Part shown: piece by piece, positions 60,216 through 64,000 of the stretch
How positions within the stretch are numbered: position 1 is the first letter of the stretch
Layout: every line of letters starts with the position of its first letter
Assembly (NCBI RefSeq): GCF_029626175.1
Contig: NZ_JARUBM010000002.1
Location: forward strand, 806,001-870,000
Source of the DNA: Micromonospora sp. WMMD1082
GTDB lineage: Bacteria; Actinomycetota; Actinomycetes; Mycobacteriales; Micromonosporaceae
Reading direction: 5' to 3'
DNA length: 64,000 nucleotides
Position numbers and translations under genes: made by a program
Notes under the pieces: model-generated
What the model was told of the DNA's origin: nothing
Database searches by the model: none
What the model saw: the letters and a program-made list of their open reading frames with translations, nothing else

Positions 60216-61016
60216 GTGAGTCTTGGTGGGGTCGCCGCCGGGTTGCAGGCTGTGCTCGAACAGATTGCTCGGCAACGCGCCGGCCTGGCCGCCGCTGTTT
60301 CCTCGGTCAACGCCGCATCGGATCGGCTACGAGCCGTCACCGCTGGCAGCGGTCACGTCCTCGTGCGACAGGCCCTCGCGGCGACGGCAGCCTCCACCGC
60401 GCGACTGCGTGAGGCAGACCGTCAACTTGCCGGAGCAGCGATGGCGATCATCGAGTACGGGAAGGCTATCGGCGTCGTCCTCACCCTGCCGCAGGGCAGT
60501 GCACCGTCGGCGGCAGCATCAACACGCCCTGAAGCAACTGGTAGCAGGCGTGAGGTCAGCCCGCAGGCGCGGGCGGCGGGCGAGACTGCGTCCGGCCAAT
60601 CAACACCGACGGGTGACGCCGTGCCGGCTCCATACGTGCCGGGTTTCCTGGAATCCTTGCCCGTACGTCAGTCGGCGGACGCCCCGACCGACGGGGTAAT
60701 CACCACGACGGACGGCGAGAGGATCAGCGATGTGCACAGCGGCAAGGGCGGGCCGGGTAAGGGCGGCCCCGGCCTTCGTCCGCCGTTCAAACACTACGTG
60801 TCCGCCCTCGACCATGCCGAAGGCCACGCGGCGGCGCTGATGCGAACCCGTGGCATCACGGAGGCCACCCTGTACCTGAACAACACGCCATGCTTGGAAC
60901 CGATGGGCTGTGACCGGGTACTGCCGTATGTTCTGCCGAAAGACGCGACACTCACCGTCTACGGCCCGAACCGGTATGTCACCGTGTACCGGGGCCACGG
61001 GAAGGGGTTGGCATGA
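60216..61016 (+). CDS. Polymorphic toxin with SCP1.201/DddA-like deaminase domain
   Basis: A 266-residue protein. Residues 1-90 are helical and alanine-rich like ESX/WXG-type secreted proteins (LEQIARQRAGLAAAVSSVN), then a low-complexity linker. The last 80 residues form a cytidine-deaminase fold of the SCP1.201 family: HAE in SALDHAEGHAAALMR (His200, Glu202), then NNTPCLEPMGC with zinc cysteines 226 and 232, and a strand TLTVYGPN. Family members such as Burkholderia DddA deaminate cytosine in double-stranded DNA. Here it is a likely contact- or ESX-delivered interbacterial toxin. The next gene overlaps by 4 nt and encodes its immunity protein. Confidence 0.85.
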   Translation: MSLGGVAAGLQAVLEQIARQRAGLAAAVSSVNAASDRLRAVTAGSGHVLVRQALAATAASTARLREADRQLAGAAMAIIEYGKAIGVVLTLPQGSAPSAAASTRPEATGSRREVSPQARAAGETASGQSTPTGDAVPAPYVPGFLESLPVRQSADAPTDGVITTTDGERISDVHSGKGGPGKGGPGLRPPFKHYVSALDHAEGHAAALMRTRGITEATLYLNNTPCLEPMGCDRVLPYVLPKDATLTVYGPNRYVTVYRGHGKGLA

Positions 61017-61450
61017 GCAGCGAGCCGGTCACGGTCTCCTACGATCGTACCGAGCCGGTGACCATCGACCGGCTCGACGACCTCGACGCGCTGCTCGACC
61101 GGATAGCGGCCACCCCCGAGTACCAGCGGTTCCCCGTCATGGTGTCGCTGGAGACGAGCGACAAGGAACACGTCCTGGAAGTCTGTCTCGGCCGGCACGA
61201 CCTGAGCGTCCTGGTCTGGCATCACGCGTTCGTCGAGATCGCCGCTAGCAAAGGCGCGCTCGACCAGCCCGCCGATCTTGCCTACAATTTCGGCGGCTCC
61301 CGCACCGACGCCTACGACAATTCGGCCATTCCCGTGGCCACCGCACGGCAGGCCGTGCGGGAGTTCTTCACCACCAGCGGCCAGCGGCCCACCTGCCTCG
61401 ACTGGCAGACACCCAGCTACGACGAGCAGGACGATCCGGCCAAGGACTGA
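61013..61450 (+). CDS. Imm1-family immunity protein
   Basis: A 145-residue acidic protein: EPVTVSYDRTEPVTIDRLDD, then VSLETSDKEHVLEVCLGRHD, AYNFGGSRTDAYDNSAIPV and QAVREFFTTSGQRPTCLDW. This pattern defines Imm1, the usual partner of SCP1.201-type deaminase toxins. Its ATG overlaps the toxin stop, so the two are co-translated, ensuring protection of the producer. Compare the Imm1-like gene at the left edge. Confidence 0.88.
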   Translation: MSSEPVTVSYDRTEPVTIDRLDDLDALLDRIAATPEYQRFPVMVSLETSDKEHVLEVCLGRHDLSVLVWHHAFVEIAASKGALDQPADLAYNFGGSRTDAYDNSAIPVATARQAVREFFTTSGQRPTCLDWQTPSYDEQDDPAKD

Positions 61451-61561
61451 CGCTTCTCGCGACCGGCAGGATTACCCAGGGCGAACTGCCTCCTGCACGG
61501 TGCCGGACATCGTGCCGGTGTGCCGCCTCTGGAGAGCCAATGCCTGACCCCCGCTCGATGC

Positions 61562-62896
61562 TCACGGGTGGATCCGGACCGTCGTCTTCTCCAGGTGTTC
61601 GAGGAACGCATGGTTGGCTTCCCACCCGTCGACGTCGGGCGGTGCAGCACCTAGCCAGACCGGCTCAGTGTGCGGATAGGCATCGAGTTGCTCGCGAATT
61701 CCGGCACGCGCCACGACGATGCAGGCTTGGCGGTGTCGAGACGCGAGGACGCAGAGGCGGCCAGCTTCAAGGTGGAAGGCTGAGGCGTCTCGTCGCCCGG
61801 ACAGTGGGTGCCAGGCAACGACGACTTCGAACTGCCGGCCCTGCAACCTGTTGGCTGTGTCTACCGTGATCTCGTTCCGAGCGATGCCGAGGGTGGCGCA
61901 CATCTCGTCGATTTCGCTTCGGATCCGTTCCCGCTGATCGCGATGTGCGACGCCGATCGCGATGTCGTTTGGGCGGAGGAGGCGCCGTGCATCGCCATCG
62001 ATGACATGGGTCCGGCTGACCAGTAGGTGTCGCACGACATCGACGATCGCATCCACGCATTCGGGGTCGGTGCGCGGCAACCGGGCCTCGGGGAGTTCTA
62101 GGAGACACCAGCCGTGATCGATCACGGTGTCGAGGACACGGTCCAGGTGGCCTTCACGGGCCGGCCTGATAGGTGCCCACAATCCCCGCTCGCCGGGTGT
62201 GGTGCCAGCGGTGAATGGTTTCGCGTAGAAGCTGTCGGCGACGACGCGGGCGCCGCTATCTGGCAGCCGCCAGGAGACCGGCAGTTCGACGATGGGGGTG
62301 TCGGGATGCGTGCGAAGGACAGTGCCCGCGGCAGTAGCCAGCGGCCAGCTACCGGTGGCACGCAGCGCTGCCTCTTCGACCGGGCTAAAGGGGCTCAGTT
62401 GGCCGGGGTCTCCGACGAGAACCAGTCGGGCGAACCGCGCCGCTATGCGGACCAGATGCGCCGATGACACCTGATATGCCTCGTCGATGATGCCGATGTC
62501 CCAGTCGTAATCCTCCTCGACGAAGGCCCACTTGTCTGCGGGCGCCACGACGATCTGGCACTCCTCCAGGTCCTCGATTTTGTTCGAGGCGGGAATCCCG
62601 GGCGGCGGCGTATACCGCTCGCTGCGGTGCAGCCTCCCGACGGACAGGGACGTGCGAGCGAGACGGCGGGCGAGGGCGCGGACGAGGTCGTCGGCCTGGT
62701 CGTTGGTCTGTGTGATGATCGGGACCTGACGGCTTGGCGCGAGACGCTGGGCGGTTCGCTGTACGAGGGTGGACTTACCGGCCCCGGGCGGTGAGTTGAC
62801 GACTATAGCTCGTGCCTGTTCGTCGATAAGCTGCCAGATCCGATTGGTCGCCGCGTCGTGTTCGGCGACTGGGTTGCCGCCGTCTCGTCGGGTCAT
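61562..62896 (-). CDS. SF1-type helicase/ATPase
   Basis: A 444-residue P-loop protein: VVNSPPGAGKSTLVQRTAQR (Walker A near residue 33), IGIIDEAYQVSSAHLVR (DEAY box), LVLVGDPGQLSPFSP (motif III) and TVDTANRLQGRQFEVVVAWH, with LCVLASRHRQACIVVA as motifs V-VI. These make a UvrD/Upf1-like helicase core without extra domains. Its ATG overlaps the stop of the next gene, so they form a two-gene system. Likely DNA or RNA metabolism or phage defence. Confidence 0.8.
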   Translation of the reverse strand: MTRRDGGNPVAEHDAATNRIWQLIDEQARAIVVNSPPGAGKSTLVQRTAQRLAPSRQVPIITQTNDQADDLVRALARRLARTSLSVGRLHRSERYTPPPGIPASNKIEDLEECQIVVAPADKWAFVEEDYDWDIGIIDEAYQVSSAHLVRIAARFARLVLVGDPGQLSPFSPVEEAALRATGSWPLATAAGTVLRTHPDTPIVELPVSWRLPDSGARVVADSFYAKPFTAGTTPGERGLWAPIRPAREGHLDRVLDTVIDHGWCLLELPEARLPRTDPECVDAIVDVVRHLLVSRTHVIDGDARRLLRPNDIAIGVAHRDQRERIRSEIDEMCATLGIARNEITVDTANRLQGRQFEVVVAWHPLSGRRDASAFHLEAGRLCVLASRHRQACIVVARAGIREQLDAYPHTEPVWLGAAPPDVDGWEANHAFLEHLEKTTVRIHP

Positions 62897-64000
62897 TCGT
62901 CGTCGTCCTCGGCGTGGGTCCAGGGCAGTTCGGCTGGAAGTGTGTCGGGGTGGTAGTCACGCGGACCGAAGGGTGAAAACACCACCTGCTGCCCGGGCTG
63001 GGGTAGCCGATCGTGGCGGTCTCGCCGGACGGCGCCGGCGGTGACGTCGAGGGTGATGAGTCCTTCGGGCGTCACTCCGATCGTTGTCAGCCGTACTATC
63101 GGCCACGCGGGGCCGCTGGGGCTGGTGGATCGGGGCAGGTGCCAGAAGAGGTCGGTGCCGACTGGGCGCGGGAACGGCAGATGTGGGCGTACCTGCAGGG
63201 AGGGTCGACGTCCGGAAAGGTCTAGGGTGACGACCTCGCCGGATAGCGCCTCGCCGGCCGCGACGTGTCCGGCCATGATGAGGGGGTCGTCGAGGGCCAT
63301 CTCCCGGCTGAGATCGGCGGTGAGCCGCTCCAGCCGGGTCAGGTACCGAAACACCTGCAACTGCTTGGGGCGCTTACGGAAGTACGCCTGACCGGACCGT
63401 ACCCGCTCGGCGTGCCGGCTCCATTGGTAGACATCCTGGGTCCACCGGTCGCGGGCCCGGTCGGCCGGTGGGAGGCTGTGCAGCAGGTCGAGAGCTTGCC
63501 AGCAAGCGTCCCACGACGGGCGTAGCGCGTCGTGGATCGTGCCTGTCATTGGCTGGTCAGCGCGGGTCGGGTGCGCGTCAACCAGCTGGTGGTATGCCTT
63601 TATGGCGTCGCTGAGTTCGCGTGTCTCCCACTCCGGGTCGGGAACTGGCCCCGCCGGGAGCGCTTCTTCGGCTTCGGCCACCGCGCCCGGATCGGTGATC
63701 CAGGCGAGTTGGCTGGCGAGGTTGGCATCCAACGATGGCAACTGTCCGGTGACCCAGTGCTGAGCCAGTATCTCGGTCAGCGGGAGGACGAGCGACGAGC
63801 CCGGCACCCGTTGGCCGGCAAAGAACGACAGGTGCGCGCCGGCGACGGGAAGGCCGGGATGCACCGGCCGGTCGCCGTCGGGCCGCAGATACCGCAGTCG
63901 CCGACCCATGACGTCGCACAGCCACTGCGCGGTTGCCTGGTTCGCCACGACCAACTGTGGTCCGTTCGCCGGGCGGTGGGTGTGTAGTGCGCGTCTGCTG
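62893..64000 (-). CDS. Unknown partner of the helicase, start beyond the window edge
   Basis: At least 368 residues; the frame is open to the end of the window (ALHTHRPANGPQLVVANQAT), so the start is missing. No catalytic motif is recognised. It has helical regions (DALRPSWDACWQALDLLHSL) and a beta-rich C-terminal half (GEVVTLDLSGRRPSLQVRPH, then RLTTIGVTPEGLITLDVTAG). An acidic tail ends WTHAEDDDE. It is coupled by ATGA overlap to the helicase gene and probably works in the same complex. Confidence 0.6.
   Translation of the reverse strand, partial: SRRALHTHRPANGPQLVVANQATAQWLCDVMGRRLRYLRPDGDRPVHPGLPVAGAHLSFFAGQRVPGSSLVLPLTEILAQHWVTGQLPSLDANLASQLAWITDPGAVAEAEEALPAGPVPDPEWETRELSDAIKAYHQLVDAHPTRADQPMTGTIHDALRPSWDACWQALDLLHSLPPADRARDRWTQDVYQWSRHAERVRSGQAYFRKRPKQLQVFRYLTRLERLTADLSREMALDDPLIMAGHVAAGEALSGEVVTLDLSGRRPSLQVRPHLPFPRPVGTDLFWHLPRSTSPSGPAWPIVRLTTIGVTPEGLITLDVTAGAVRRDRHDRLPQPGQQVVFSPFGPRDYHPDTLPAELPWTHAEDDDE

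Overview
The window is high-GC DNA (mostly near 70 percent) from an actinomycete. The conservon (histidine kinase, roadblock, DUF742 and small GTPase genes in a row), the XRE/DUF5753 regulators with DUF397 and DUF6879 partners, and the CU044_5270-like protein suggest a Micromonosporaceae- or Streptomyces-type genome; that assignment is inference. No rRNA, tRNA, ribosomal-protein or CRISPR locus was seen. Almost everything looks accessory: regulators, small-molecule kinases, Nudix hydrolases, radical SAM enzymes, toxin/immunity genes and mobile-element relics.

Layout. 0-8 kb (minus strand): an Imm1-like immunity gene cut by the edge, a GFA protein, a 5'-3' exonuclease, a nucleotidyltransferase, a stand-alone TSCPD domain (normally the tail of B12-dependent ribonucleotide reductase), a Nudix-kinase fusion, a truncated methyltransferase, a nitrilase-type amidase and an ABC exporter. 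8-12 kb: Nudix and XRE-TPR genes diverge from one promoter, followed by a 2'-5' RNA ligase-like protein, a GalU-like nucleotidyltransferase and a TmrB-like kinase. 12.4-13.1 kb: inverted repeat arrays like worn insertion-sequence ends. 13.3-18.7 kb: four XRE regulators with small partners. 19.1-22.8 kb: an operon of radical SAM protein, two exonuclease-like proteins, thymidylate-kinase-like protein and Nudix. 23-30.9 kb: Nudix, PfkB kinase, XRE-TPR, LexA with an SOS box, a PD-(D/E)XK-like protein and a beta-propeller/phosphotransferase fusion. 31.4-33 kb: IS110 transposase. 33-41.1 kb: HAD phosphatases and a conservon transcription unit. 41.2-45.6 kb: an XRE-kinase fusion with a guanylate-kinase-like protein, then radical SAM, dTMP kinase and an endonuclease/phosphatase. 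45.6-47.7 kb: mobile-element graveyard. 47.8-51.1 kb: ATPase, phosphotransferase, Cys-rich radical SAM protein and CYTH protein. 51.6-59.4 kb: a seven-gene coupled operon (RmlD-like reductase, B12-type radical SAM, MoaA-like radical SAM, aminotransferase, glycosyltransferase-like protein, methyltransferase, PurF paralogue). 59.5-64 kb: DUF6624, a DddA-like deaminase toxin with Imm1 partner, and a helicase with an unknown partner.

The strongest unexplained signal is a 33-bp three-box element (GTGTCGAA, 7 nt, GTCGACG, 4 nt, TCGACAC) found six times, always between genes, at 18851, 28785, 41190, 42958, 51302 and 51500, with a looser relative at 8576. It precedes exactly the units that carry three of the radical SAM operons, the propeller-kinase fusion, the XRE-kinase fusion or conservon, and the CYTH gene. 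I infer one regulon spread over at least 40 kb. Its PurF, MoaA-like, dTMP-kinase-like, guanylate-kinase-like, Nudix and CYTH members point to making and handling a nucleotide-derived small molecule. The product cannot be told from sequence alone.
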